From NCBI GenBank assembly GCA_018265615.1, contig JABLYX010000068.1, positions 1 to 25,298 on the forward strand: a stretch of 25,298 bases of DNA. Reading direction: 5' to 3'. The notes below the pieces were generated by a model that saw only the letters and a list, made by a program, of their open reading frames with translations, ran no database searches and was not told the origin of the DNA. The translations under genes were made by a program, and so were the position numbers. The stretch is from Lentisphaeria bacterium (GTDB taxonomy: Bacteria > Verrucomicrobiota > Lentisphaeria > Victivallales > Victivallaceae). This document shows, in pieces, positions 1 through 8,244 of this stretch. Positions within the stretch are counted from its first letter, which is position 1; each line of letters opens with the position of its first letter.

Positions 1-39
1 ACGTCAAAGCCGTCCTATACGCGCGCGCTGACTTCTGGT

Positions 40-1149
40 TTATTCAAGCTTGCGTGAAAAGAACCAGCCCGCGACGCCGAGGGTCACGATAGAGATGATT
101 CCAAGCGGGTAGAGGCTCCGCCACGCAATCGGCCAGGAGATGTCTTTCAGGAACACTCCTTTGACGATTACCATGATATACCGTACGGGATTCGCAAGCG
201 AAAGGGTCTGGAGCCAGTGCGGCATGTTTTCGATCGGCGTTGCGTAACCGGAGATCAGAACTGCCGGAACCGCGAAGACGAATGCACCGAGAATCGCCTG
301 CTGCTGTGTTTTACAAAGTGACGAGATAAAAAGCCCGACTCCGATCACCGACAGAATGAAGACCGTCATTCCGGTATAAAGCATGAGCCACGAACCGACC
401 ATGGGCGAGTCGAGGCACCAGATCGCAGTTGCAATCATGGCTGTGGCCTGAAAGAAGCCGATCAGCATCGACGGGGCGGTTTTTCCGACGATGATTTCAA
501 AAGTCGAAAGCGGGGAGACGAGGATCTGGTCAAATGTTCCGAACTCCCGTTCGCGTGCGACGGAGAGCGCCGGGATCATGATACCCATGATCATCAGGAT
601 ATTCGCGATCAGGCACGGCAAGGTGAAGTAGAGATAGTCGAGGTTTGGAATGTACCAGTTGCGTACGACAAGCTCGCTTTGCGGTATCCCGCTTCCGCGC
701 CGGATCATGATGCTGCGGTTGAAGGTCGAGACGATTGTGTTGATATATCCGTTCACTATCTGGGCGACATTTGTGCGGCGGCCGTCGAGGGCGAGTTGAA
801 TCGCTGCGGGCTCTCCGGACCGGATTTTTCGCGAAAAGTCCTCGTCGATATACACTGCGCCGATTCCCTGCTGCGTGTCGATGTAGCGGCGCATGGCATT
901 TTCATCCGGCAGGAAATCGAGCCGGACGAACGAAGGGGAATTGCGGAACGATTCAATGAGCAAAGTTGATTCGGTTCCATTATCGCGGTTCAGGATTCCC
1001 AGTGTGATGTTCTTTACTTCGAGCGTGGAGGCAAAGGCGAAAAGGAAAATCTGCAGAATCGGAGGGACGATGATGATGATGCGTGTTTTGCGGTCGCGCA
1101 GGATGATCTGCAGTTCCTTGATGATGAGGGAGCGGATGCGGTTCCACAT
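40..1149 (-). CDS. ABC-2 type transporter permease (YbhR-like)
   Basis: This 369-residue inner-membrane protein is one of two permease subunits of an ABC-2 exporter. One hydrophobic segment lies near residues 24-41. A soluble, extracytoplasmic-type domain follows (about 45-165), then a C-terminal block of about five membrane segments (172-196, 220-245, 255-277, 285-302, 346-363). The ABC-2 hallmark AREREFGTFDQILVSPLS sits at 198-215, ahead of the next helix, as in E. coli YbhR/YhhJ relatives. The open frame extends upstream, but the ATG at 1149 gives the family's normal length and the MWNRIRSLIIKEL start; it lies 2 bp after the stop of the preceding permease. It is the last gene of the operon inside the window. 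The cargo cannot be read from the sequence; homologues export drugs or lipid-like compounds. Confidence 0.93.
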   Translation of the reverse strand: MWNRIRSLIIKELQIILRDRKTRIIIIVPPILQIFLFAFASTLEVKNITLGILNRDNGTESTLLIESFRNSPSFVRLDFLPDENAMRRYIDTQQGIGAVYIDEDFSRKIRSGEPAAIQLALDGRRTNVAQIVNGYINTIVSTFNRSIMIRRGSGIPQSELVVRNWYIPNLDYLYFTLPCLIANILMIMGIMIPALSVAREREFGTFDQILVSPLSTFEIIVGKTAPSMLIGFFQATAMIATAIWCLDSPMVGSWLMLYTGMTVFILSVIGVGLFISSLCKTQQQAILGAFVFAVPAVLISGYATPIENMPHWLQTLSLANPVRYIMVIVKGVFLKDISWPIAWRSLYPLGIISIVTLGVAGWFFSRKLE

Positions 1150-1151
1150 GA

Positions 1152-2270
1152 TCAGTCGATCCTCTTCTTCACCTTGAATGCGATGATTCCGAAAAATGCG
1201 ACACTTACGATCCCGAGGAACAGCAGGTTCGGCAGCAGGATCGGCCAGACGTTCCCGACCAGAAAAAGGCTGTGCAGGCAGGAAACGAAGTATTTCGCCG
1301 GAATGAAGTTCGTCGCGATCCGGATCGGCAGCGGCATTGAGCTGATTTCGAATACAAATCCCGACAGCATCATTCCCGGCATGAATGCGGCCAGAAACGC
1401 GACCTGGCACGCGACGAACTGATTCCGGGCCGTAACCGAGATCAGCATGCCGAGTCCGAGCGCCGTGAAGAGAAACACCGCGCCTGTTCCGGCCAGGACC
1501 GGGAACGAACCACGCAGCGGGACCCCGAAGAGCAGCACCATCGCCGCGACCGAGAGAAACAGCGAGAGCATGCCGAGCCCGAAGTACGGCAGCAGTTTGC
1601 CGATAATCAGCTCCGAGCGGGTCAGCGAGGTCGAAAGCAGCGCCTCCATTGTGCCGCGCTCCCACTCCCGTGCGACTACGAGCGCCGTGAGCAGCGTACC
1701 GATCAGCGTCATGATGAGCGCGAGTGCGCCGGGCAGCAGGAAAAAACGGCTTTCGAGTTGTGGATTGTACCAGACCCGGTCAAGCACCGTGACCGGCATG
1801 GATGAGGTTATCCCTTTGTCGCGCATTCTCTGGTTCAGCCAGACATTCCACGCGCCCTGCGCGTAGTTCCGTACGAAGTTTGCGGTGTTCGGCTCGCTGC
1901 CGTCGGTGATGATCTGCACGGGAGCGATTGTCTCCGGCGTGTCGAGACGGGTTGCGAAGTCGCCCGGAATCACGATGATGCCGCGGATCTCCCCGGCTGC
2001 CAGAAGCGGGATCAGCCCGCGGCGGTCAGTTGTAGCGCGAACGCCGAAGTAACGGCTGCTGGTGAATGCTTCGACGAGGCTCGCCGCTTCCGGGGAGTCG
2101 TCTTCGACCGCGATCCCGACTGCGAGTTTGTTCACGTCGAGCGACACCGCGAATGCGAAGATGAAGATCAGCAGCAGCGGCAGCACGACCGCGATCAGGA
2201 TCGAACTCGGATCGCGGACGATCTGCAGCGTTTCCTTGCGCATCAATGCATTGAGACGGCGTGAATTCAC
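1152..2270 (-). CDS. ABC-2 type transporter permease (YbhS-like)
   Basis: This 372-residue membrane protein is the partner permease to the gene at 40-1149 and shares its plan: an N-terminal helix (about 23-43), a large external domain (45-175) and a C-terminal membrane block. The motif AREWERGTMEALLSTSLT follows the second helix, the conserved ABC-2 REREGT element. The start is GTG at 2270, read from a GTGA overlap with the stop of the ATPase gene (4 bp shared), with G-rich sequence just upstream. The overlap suggests translational coupling. A longer frame upstream exists but would run deep into the ATPase gene. Two different permeases plus a fused ATPase match the E. coli YbhFSR arrangement; the HlyD-type adaptor usual for such exporters is not seen in this window. 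Confidence 0.93.
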   Translation of the reverse strand: MNSRRLNALMRKETLQIVRDPSSILIAVVLPLLLIFIFAFAVSLDVNKLAVGIAVEDDSPEAASLVEAFTSSRYFGVRATTDRRGLIPLLAAGEIRGIIVIPGDFATRLDTPETIAPVQIITDGSEPNTANFVRNYAQGAWNVWLNQRMRDKGITSSMPVTVLDRVWYNPQLESRFFLLPGALALIMTLIGTLLTALVVAREWERGTMEALLSTSLTRSELIIGKLLPYFGLGMLSLFLSVAAMVLLFGVPLRGSFPVLAGTGAVFLFTALGLGMLISVTARNQFVACQVAFLAAFMPGMMLSGFVFEISSMPLPIRIATNFIPAKYFVSCLHSLFLVGNVWPILLPNLLFLGIVSVAFFGIIAFKVKKRID

Positions 2271-4009
2271 TGCCCGCCCCCATTCCCGTGCCGGCTGTCG
2301 GAACGCTGCACGAGGTTGATGAATGCGTCCTCCATGGATGGGTCGGGCAGTTCCGGCGTCGCGACACTGCTTTTGAGTTCGTCCGGTGTACCGATCGCGA
2401 TTGCGCGTCCGCGGTAGATCAGCGCGATGCGGTCGCAGTATTCGGCCTCGTCCATGAAATGGGTCGTGACCATGACAGTCACGCCTTTTTCGACGATTGC
2501 GTTGATATGGTTCCAGAATTCGCGTCGCGTGACGGGCGATACGCCGGAGGTCGGTTCGTCCAGGAACAGCACGTCGGGCCGGTGCATTGTCGCGCACGCG
2601 AGCGCAAGCCTCTGCTTGTGCCCGAGCGAAATGTCGCCGGAATTGTCGTTGAGTGTGTTCTGAAAGTGGAAAATATCGACCATCTCGGCGATCTTTTCCT
2701 TCTGTGCCCGGCCGGAGAGCCCGTAGATGCCGGAGAAGAACGCGAGGTTCTGGCGGACCGAGAGCCCGTCGTAAAGAGAGAATTTCTGCGCCATGTATCC
2801 GATGCGCCGTCGAACTTCACCGCCGGAGCGGCCAAGTCCGCTGCCGTTCACGAGCGCACGCCCGGAAGTCGGCCGGGCGAGGCCGCACATCATTTTGAAG
2901 GTGGTCGATTTGCCTGCGCCGTTCGGGCCGAGCAGGCCGAAAATCTCGCCGCGCCTGATTCGGAACGTGATTGAGTCGGCGGCAGTGAAGCTGCCGTATT
3001 TCTTGGTAAGCTTGTCGGCTTCAACGATGACTGCACCGTCGTCCGGCAGTTGCGGCAGCCCGGCGGCGAGTGCGGACTCCCCGCCGGGGCCTCCGCCGAG
3101 GATATCGATGAAGGCGTCCTCAAACCGCGGAACGGCGGGCTCGGCGGTTCCGCCGAGCGCCCCGGAGAGGGATTGCACTTTTCCCTGCGGGACACCGGGA
3201 GCTGTCACGAAGCGGATGCTCTCCCCCTGGATTACGCCGTCCCTCACATCGGGATCGCGCAGGACTCGGCGCAGCGCCTGGCGCCGGTTTCCGGTTGCAC
3301 CGGAGAGCAGCCAGACGCGGCGGTCGAGTTTCCGGGTCAGCTCACGCGGCGCGCCTTCGAAAAGCTTTTTCGACTCGTTGAGCAGGATCACCTTGTCGCA
3401 GTGCTCCGCCTCATCGAGGTAGGCGGTCGACCAGAGTACGGTCATGCCGTTCTGCATGAGCTCCCCGACCATGCGCCAGAGCTCCCGGCGCGAAATCGGA
3501 TCGACCCCGACGCTCGGCTCATCGAGCAGCAGCAGTTTCGGGCGTCCGAGCAGCGCACAGGCCAGCCCGAGCTTCTGCTTCATGCCTCCTGAAAGCCGCC
3601 CGGCCAACCGGTCCGAGAAACGTTCGAGGTCGGTGAAGGCCAGCATTTCGTCGAAGAGCTTCTGCTCTTCTGTTTTGGGAACACCGTTCAGCGCTGTGTA
3701 AAGCTTCAGGTTCTCGAGAACCGAGAGGTCTTCGTAAAGGCCGAACTTCTGCGGCATGTATCCGATGAAGCCGTGTTTTTTGAGCACCTCCGCAGCCGGG
3801 GCTCCGTCGATGAGAATTTCACCGGAATCGGCGCCGAGAAGGCCGGTCAGCACCCGGATCAGTGTGGTCTTTCCGGCCCCGTCCGGGCCCGCGAGCCCGT
3901 TGAGTTTGCCGCGCAGCAGAGAAAGGCTGATTCCGTCAAGCGCGATACTTCCGCCGAAACTGCGGGTAAGATTGCGGACCTCAAGCAGTGTGTCGCCCCG
4001 GTGCTTCAT
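2267..4009 (-). CDS. Fused double ABC transporter ATPase (YbhF-like)
   Basis: This 580-residue cytoplasmic protein carries two nucleotide-binding domains and should energise the two downstream ABC-2 permeases. Domain 1: Walker A GPDGAGKTT (41-49), signature LSGGMKQ (139-145), Walker B LLLLDEP (about 159-165). Domain 2: Walker A GPNGAGKST (361-369), signature-like ISLGHKQ (460-466), Walker B VLFLDEP (480-486), H-loop TTHFMDEAE (His517). The domains are not equivalent: domain 1 has STAYLDEAE where the switch histidine belongs, and domain 2 has SGVSP instead of the usual SGVDP D-loop. The ATG at 4009 gives an ATGA overlap with the upstream HExxH gene; the open frame continues upstream only as a shadow of that gene. 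The YbhF-type assignment is firm; the substrate is unknown. Confidence 0.94.
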   Translation of the reverse strand: MKHRGDTLLEVRNLTRSFGGSIALDGISLSLLRGKLNGLAGPDGAGKTTLIRVLTGLLGADSGEILIDGAPAAEVLKKHGFIGYMPQKFGLYEDLSVLENLKLYTALNGVPKTEEQKLFDEMLAFTDLERFSDRLAGRLSGGMKQKLGLACALLGRPKLLLLDEPSVGVDPISRRELWRMVGELMQNGMTVLWSTAYLDEAEHCDKVILLNESKKLFEGAPRELTRKLDRRVWLLSGATGNRRQALRRVLRDPDVRDGVIQGESIRFVTAPGVPQGKVQSLSGALGGTAEPAVPRFEDAFIDILGGGPGGESALAAGLPQLPDDGAVIVEADKLTKKYGSFTAADSITFRIRRGEIFGLLGPNGAGKSTTFKMMCGLARPTSGRALVNGSGLGRSGGEVRRRIGYMAQKFSLYDGLSVRQNLAFFSGIYGLSGRAQKEKIAEMVDIFHFQNTLNDNSGDISLGHKQRLALACATMHRPDVLFLDEPTSGVSPVTRREFWNHINAIVEKGVTVMVTTHFMDEAEYCDRIALIYRGRAIAIGTPDELKSSVATPELPDPSMEDAFINLVQRSDSRHGNGGGQ

Positions 4010-4896
4010 AATCCGGAGAGGAAGCGCCGCCGGATGATCTGCCAGCGCAGTTCCTTCTTTTCCGCAATGTACGCCCGGAAGCTCTCCCGGCTTTTCAGTT
4101 TGCCGAGTTCCCGGATCTCCTGTGTCGTTGACCGGAACAGCACGGCCATCGGCTTTTCCACCCCGAAGCCCCGCAGCACTTCTGCCGCTTTGAACACCCA
4201 TCGCCGCGCACGCGCGTTGCGGTAGAGCAGATATGCCGGGTATGAAAGCGCGACGATCCAGAACGGCCATGCCGGGAACTGCGGCAGCCAGAACGATTGA
4301 ACCATGACCGCCCCGAGCAGGACAAAGACCGGGATCACAAAGAGCAGTGCATCGTAATCGCGGATGAAGCAGTTGCCGAGATAACGCCGGAACCGGCTCG
4401 GGCTCGTGCGGTATGCGAAGAATTCCTCCAGCGGGACATCGCGCAACGGCTGCCGCATCGAGTGGCAGAGCTCATGCGCCAACAGCTCCTTGCGGTTGTA
4501 GAGGAACCAGCGCGGCCGTTTACGGAATGCGCTCCGGATCAGGAAAAATGAGAACGGCAGCTCCGTATCGCTGATCATGCAGCCGCCCCAGAGCGGCCCG
4601 ATGTCGCGCGACAGAAAAAAACCCGGCACATGAACGGTTCGGAAGTCATACAGCTGCTCCGTGAGCTCATCCGCTTCCGCGATGATCTCTTCCGGGATCC
4701 GTTCGGACCCTTTCAACTGGAACTCGCCGAATACCGTGACTTCCCTTTTGGCGGCGAGCTCTTCTTCGAATTCCCGGTGCGCATCTGTGATTGCGGAGAC
4801 CCGCGCCTCAAAGTCGATGGCATCCTCTCCGGCTCCCGGCAGGAAACCGGCGGCGTCGAGCGCCGCGTAACGTTCCAGCCCGGGGTACGGTTCCAT
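4006..4896 (-). CDS. Uncharacterised membrane protein with HExxH zinc-peptidase motif
   Basis: I do not recognise a named family for this 296-residue protein. Residues 141-145 read HELCH, an HExxH zinc-binding motif in the context LLAHELCHSMR, and Glu157/Glu158 in LEEFFAY, 12-13 residues after the motif, could supply a third ligand as in gluzincin-type peptidases. Two membrane segments follow (about 183-201 and 208-225). The C-terminus is basic and presumably cytoplasmic. The N-terminal third is soluble with many acidic residues, and no signal peptide is seen. It starts 3 bp after the ricT stop and overlaps the ATPase gene by 4 bp (ATGA), so it is very probably co-expressed with the exporter. 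It may process or mature the exporter's cargo, or control a membrane protein; this is inference. Peptidase activity is not shown by sequence alone. Confidence 0.8.
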   Translation of the reverse strand: MEPYPGLERYAALDAAGFLPGAGEDAIDFEARVSAITDAHREFEEELAAKREVTVFGEFQLKGSERIPEEIIAEADELTEQLYDFRTVHVPGFFLSRDIGPLWGGCMISDTELPFSFFLIRSAFRKRPRWFLYNRKELLAHELCHSMRQPLRDVPLEEFFAYRTSPSRFRRYLGNCFIRDYDALLFVIPVFVLLGAVMVQSFWLPQFPAWPFWIVALSYPAYLLYRNARARRWVFKAAEVLRGFGVEKPMAVLFRSTTQEIRELGKLKSRESFRAYIAEKKELRWQIIRRRFLSGL

Positions 4897-4899
4897 GGA

Positions 4900-5880
4900 T
4901 CACTTCTCCTGCGGTTTTTCGTCGGCCGGCTGCGCGTTCTCCGGTTTCGGCTGGCGGCTGTCGCGATTGTCCCGGTTTTCATTCTGGTTCCGCGGACCGT
5001 TGCTGCGGTTGCCGCCGCCGCGCTGGCGGTCGCGCCCGCCCGGCTGTTGGCGGTCATTGCTGATGCGCGGCCTCTGTTCCGGTGCATGAATCGTCACTTC
5101 TGTGCGATGAAAATGCGCGATGCTGCCGGTTTCGAGCTGGACGGAAACCTTCTGGGTCAGAAGGTTCCGGTCACAGATCCGGCCGCGCCCCTGCGGGGTT
5201 TCGCACCAGTTGCCGCGCTTGGGCATGTCCTTTTCAAGCTCCTGATACCCCTCATGCTCAAATTTGAGGCAGCACTTCAGGCGGCCGCAGGCGCCGGAGA
5301 TCGTGGCGGGGGTGAGCGAGAGGTCCTGCTCCTTGGCCATTTTCACGTTGATCGAGTTGAACTCCTTCAGAAAGCGGCAGCAGCAGAGCTTCTGCCCGCA
5401 GACCGCAATTCCGCCGTAGATGCCGGTTTCATCGCGCACACCGATCTGGCGCAGCTCAATGCGGGTGCAGAGGGTACGGGAGAGCTCCTTTACAAGCTCG
5501 CGGAAGTCGACCCGCCCGTCCGCGCTGAACTGGATCACGACAAGCTTTCCGTCGAGCGAATAGTGCGCGTTCAGGAGCTTCATCGCCAGCCCCAGGTTTC
5601 CGACCAGTTCGCGCGCGGTCCGCATGGCGCTGCGCGAGCGCATGTAGTTGTCATTCGCATCCGCCAGTTCGCGGTTGTCGGCCACATGCTGGACGGTCGG
5701 CAGATCGCTCCAATCGGTTCCCCCGGGCGGCTCGGCGATTTCACGGATCACTTCGCCCGCGTCGGTATAGAAATCACGGCGGAATACACACGTGTCGTGA
5801 AGCTTGATCTCAAGTTCGGCCGGAGCCTTCGCTTCGAGTGTGCTGCCGTTGTCGAGTTTTATGACTAAGAGTCGATCCAT
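4900..5880 (-). CDS. ricT: RicT/YaaT-like PSP1-domain protein
   Basis: This 326-residue cytoplasmic protein belongs to the PSP1/RicT family. In Bacillus subtilis, RicT with RicA and RicF forms an Fe-S complex that stimulates RNase Y in mRNA processing and affects development. The diagnostic cysteine clusters are present: Cys161, Cys166-168 in CGQKLCCCRFL and Cys198, Cys203-204 in SGACGRLKCCLKFE, linked by the conserved INVKMAKEQDLSL stretch (177-189). After about residue 265 the protein ends in a roughly 60-residue low-complexity tail rich in Arg, Asn, Gln, Gly and Asp, not part of the conserved domain. The start ATG at 5880 has GGAGA 5 bp upstream and a plausible promoter behind it. It leads the exporter operon; whether this is functional or a transcriptional convenience is unknown. 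RicA and RicF partners are not visible here. Confidence 0.93.
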   Translation of the reverse strand: MDRLLVIKLDNGSTLEAKAPAELEIKLHDTCVFRRDFYTDAGEVIREIAEPPGGTDWSDLPTVQHVADNRELADANDNYMRSRSAMRTARELVGNLGLAMKLLNAHYSLDGKLVVIQFSADGRVDFRELVKELSRTLCTRIELRQIGVRDETGIYGGIAVCGQKLCCCRFLKEFNSINVKMAKEQDLSLTPATISGACGRLKCCLKFEHEGYQELEKDMPKRGNWCETPQGRGRICDRNLLTQKVSVQLETGSIAHFHRTEVTIHAPEQRPRISNDRQQPGGRDRQRGGGNRSNGPRNQNENRDNRDSRQPKPENAQPADEKPQEK

Positions 5881-5912
5881 TCCGGTCTCCCTGTTTAAAA
5901 AACGTTTCTATA

Positions 5913-5940
5913 AATATAGCAGAAATCGGGGTTATTGCAA
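5913..5940 (-). promoter_or_regulatory. Candidate sigma-70 promoter for the ricT-exporter operon
   Basis: Read on the minus strand, TTGCAA (5935-5940) and TATATT (5913-5918) are separated by 16 bp. Transcription would start near 5906, giving a leader of about 26 nt that includes GGAGA before the ricT ATG. The -35 element lies at the very end of the upstream membrane-protein gene, so the exporter operon may be transcribed both from here and by read-through. Confidence 0.55.
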
Positions 5941-7644
5941 ACTGCACTCCCCGATCAGAAGCTCCAGAAAACCGCTGCCCGGCGCTTTGAAGCGGTGCGG
6001 CTCCGCGATGAGCGGAGCCCGCTCCAGCAAGGCGGCGATTGCGCTGTCGTTCAGCCGGCGGAAGCGCGGCGAGAGCACGAGCGTGAATTTTTTCACACCC
6101 TTCTCCCGCATTGTTTTCAGGAGCGCATCGAGCTCTGCGTCATTTTTCACAAACATCCATTTTTTTTCGAAAAAAAGCCGGGGCGTCATCTCCGGCAGGA
6201 AAAATACGTCGGAGACGACGACCTCCGGCTCCTGCGCCGCGATTGTCAGCTCCGCCCGGGCGGCATCCTCCGCGACGCTGAAGAGCATGCGCATTCCGAT
6301 CAGCTGCAGCAGCAGTGCAATCACCAGAAAGGCCGGCAGGAAAATCCTCCTTGACTGTGACAGCCATCCGAGCCGCGCGAACCCGATGAAGCTCAGTGCG
6401 AACAGGACCGGGTAAACCGGCAGATAGTGGCGCGGCCCCCAGATGAGTCCGATGTCGCTCCGGGTCAGGATCGCCGGCAGCACGGCGCAATAGAGCAGCG
6501 CCGCGAGCGTGATCATCCGGAGCGGGCGCGGCCCGCGGGTCAGCAGGTTCCGCCACATGAGGAAAAATCCGGCCAGCAGCGGCGACGCCGTGATGAAGCC
6601 GACCGTCAGCCCGGAGGCCGTAGCCGGTTCCGGATTTTCGCAGAAGAGCCAGAGCAGCACCGCCCAGCTGAGCAGTGCGGCGACGGCCGCCTCCCGCTTG
6701 AAACGGAACGAACGGAACGCCCCCGCGACCGGTAGAAGCAGCATCGGCAGGAGCAGCGGCCAGTAGTACCAGACCGTTTCCGGGTTTCCGGAATTGAACT
6801 TGAAGAGGTAGATGAAATACCCTTCGAATGTTCCGGCGATCCGTCCGGCGAGTGTCGGAACGGCATCCGCATTGTGCGTGTAGTAAAGCGCCCCGTGAAG
6901 CCCGAGAATATGCCCGTATCCATGGGAGTTGTACAGCCAGAGCGGGACGGCCCAGAGCAGGAAGCCGAGGCCGAATGGAATGTATCTCCTCCACTGCTTC
7001 GGGTAGAAGATCAGCGCCGCCGTACCGGAAGCAAGCGCAATGAGGTAGAACTCCTCGCGCAGCCAGAGACCCATGCCGAGCAGCATCCCTGCGAAGAGCA
7101 TCTGCCGTTTGCGCGCCGCGAGCAGCGCTGCGAGCGGGAACACCGCCGAGACCGTCATCTCCCAGAAAGTTCCGGAGTAAAACAGAAGCGGAGTTCCGCA
7201 GAGCAGCAGCGCGGAGAGCAGCGTTTCAAGCCGGACCGACAGCCGCAGCGGCGAAAGCAGTGCGAGGAAAAGCGCCAGCGCCGCCATCGTCCCGGCGATC
7301 GGAATCAGCGGCAGCCCCGTATCCCCGAGCAGCAGATATCCCGGCAGCGCGAGGACGGAGAAGAATTCGGGATAGACCGAAAAGATGCTCAGGCCGTGAC
7401 GTTGGAAATGGAACCCGCCGTCCGGAAAAAAACGGTTTCCGGAATCAAGCTGCGCCGCCGGGTTTGCCATCGCCGGAGTGCCCTGCTCCGCGAGGTTGCG
7501 CAGGATCATATATTTGTTGCCGTTGTCCGTGATCCAGACCGGGACCCGGGGCAACAGCGCGGCTTCGAGCAGCAGCAGCAGCAGCGCGCCCGCCAGAATC
7601 GGCACGCGCGGCTTCCAACGCCCTGCCCTGCCGTTTTCACACAC
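5932..7644 (-). CDS. Polytopic membrane protein, putative GT-C-type glycosyltransferase
   Basis: This 570-residue protein has about 11-12 hydrophobic segments, the first at about 14-32. The short loop after it carries WITDNGNKYMILRNL (38-52). An acidic residue here (Asp40), followed by a helix of ARNL type, is where GT-C enzymes (PMT/ArnT-like, using lipid-phosphate sugar donors) hold their catalytic acid. The last 130 residues form a soluble, probably periplasmic domain. This would suit sugar transfer to an envelope glycan or lipid, but acceptor and donor are unknown and the family call rests on architecture only. The GTG start at 7644 overlaps the stop region of the upstream gene by 8 bp, with AAGG a few bases upstream, so it is probably translated in coupling with that gene. 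Confidence 0.65.
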   Translation of the reverse strand: MCENGRAGRWKPRVPILAGALLLLLLEAALLPRVPVWITDNGNKYMILRNLAEQGTPAMANPAAQLDSGNRFFPDGGFHFQRHGLSIFSVYPEFFSVLALPGYLLLGDTGLPLIPIAGTMAALALFLALLSPLRLSVRLETLLSALLLCGTPLLFYSGTFWEMTVSAVFPLAALLAARKRQMLFAGMLLGMGLWLREEFYLIALASGTAALIFYPKQWRRYIPFGLGFLLWAVPLWLYNSHGYGHILGLHGALYYTHNADAVPTLAGRIAGTFEGYFIYLFKFNSGNPETVWYYWPLLLPMLLLPVAGAFRSFRFKREAAVAALLSWAVLLWLFCENPEPATASGLTVGFITASPLLAGFFLMWRNLLTRGPRPLRMITLAALLYCAVLPAILTRSDIGLIWGPRHYLPVYPVLFALSFIGFARLGWLSQSRRIFLPAFLVIALLLQLIGMRMLFSVAEDAARAELTIAAQEPEVVVSDVFFLPEMTPRLFFEKKWMFVKNDAELDALLKTMREKGVKKFTLVLSPRFRRLNDSAIAALLERAPLIAEPHRFKAPGSGFLELLIGECSLQ

Positions 7645-8182
7645 CGGGAATCACCTTGCCGTCGGCTTCGAGTTTCTCGACTGCGGCCGTGCAGCTGAGG
7701 CGGAAGCACCATTTCAGCGCCTCGAAGAGCGGCAGCACCGGATCGTATGCCTGAAGCGGCTCGCTGCAGGCGTTCGCCGCGTACCAGTCAACGTAAGCCT
7801 GCGCGCAATCGGTTGCGAGGTTCAGCTTCTTGAAGTGCCCGGTCAGGCGCTCGTCCGCATAGAGCGGGACCTTGCCGTCAAGCATGCCGAGCAGTTCGAA
7901 ATTGTTCGGCTGGACGTTGGCCATATTGGTGACCGCTTCCGCGGCTTTCGCGTAGACGAAAGTGAAGAGCGATGCAATTTCATCTTCGGAAAGTGTGCCT
8001 TCGCCGTTTTTCCGGCGCTCCTCGAGTCGGGAGAGCATCTTGACGAAGAGCTCCTTCTCCGCCTCCGCCAGCACGGGCGAGGCGACCATCGGCCCTTTGA
8101 GGTACTCCCCTTTCCGGACGGCTTCGACCATCGCGAGCGCGACTGCCTGGGAGACGATCGAGCGGCTGAATTCATTTGCCAT
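7637..8182 (-). CDS. Hypothetical helical protein, 181 aa
   Basis: I do not recognise this gene. The product is a soluble, mostly alpha-helical 181-residue protein without signal peptide, membrane segment or known catalytic motif. An acidic, Lys/Arg-rich amphipathic stretch (about 38-75) is followed by a more hydrophobic C-terminal half with two cysteines near the end (CFRLSC, about 158-163). The ATG at 8182 is preceded by AAGGA at a suitable distance. It lies 62 bp after the CBM9-like gene and overlaps the start of the GT-C-like gene by 8 bp. Codon use and GC match the neighbours, so it looks like a genuine resident gene, perhaps lineage-specific. Confidence 0.75.
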   Translation of the reverse strand: MANEFSRSIVSQAVALAMVEAVRKGEYLKGPMVASPVLAEAEKELFVKMLSRLEERRKNGEGTLSEDEIASLFTFVYAKAAEAVTNMANVQPNNFELLGMLDGKVPLYADERLTGHFKKLNLATDCAQAYVDWYAANACSEPLQAYDPVLPLFEALKWCFRLSCTAAVEKLEADGKVIPGV

Positions 8183-8196
8183 ATCGTATGAAATCC

Positions 8197-8215
8197 TTAT
8201 CCGTTATTTATCCGT
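8197..8215. repeat. Tandem direct repeat TTATCCGT, 11-bp period
   Basis: The octamer TTATCCGT occurs at 8197-8204 and again at 8208-8215, exactly 11 bp apart, in the 62-bp gap before the hypothetical gene (minus strand). The spacing of about one helical turn would suit a protein-binding site, but chance similarity in an AT-richer gap is also possible. Confidence 0.4.
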
Positions 8216-8244
8216 CACTCTTCCGGCACTTCCGTTTCCTGAGC

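Noticed and set aside
1..39. Possible terminator or start of another gene after the last exporter permease
   Set aside because: Only 39 bases are visible; a GC-alternating run (gcgcgcgc) is present but no hairpin with T-run or start codon context can be supported.
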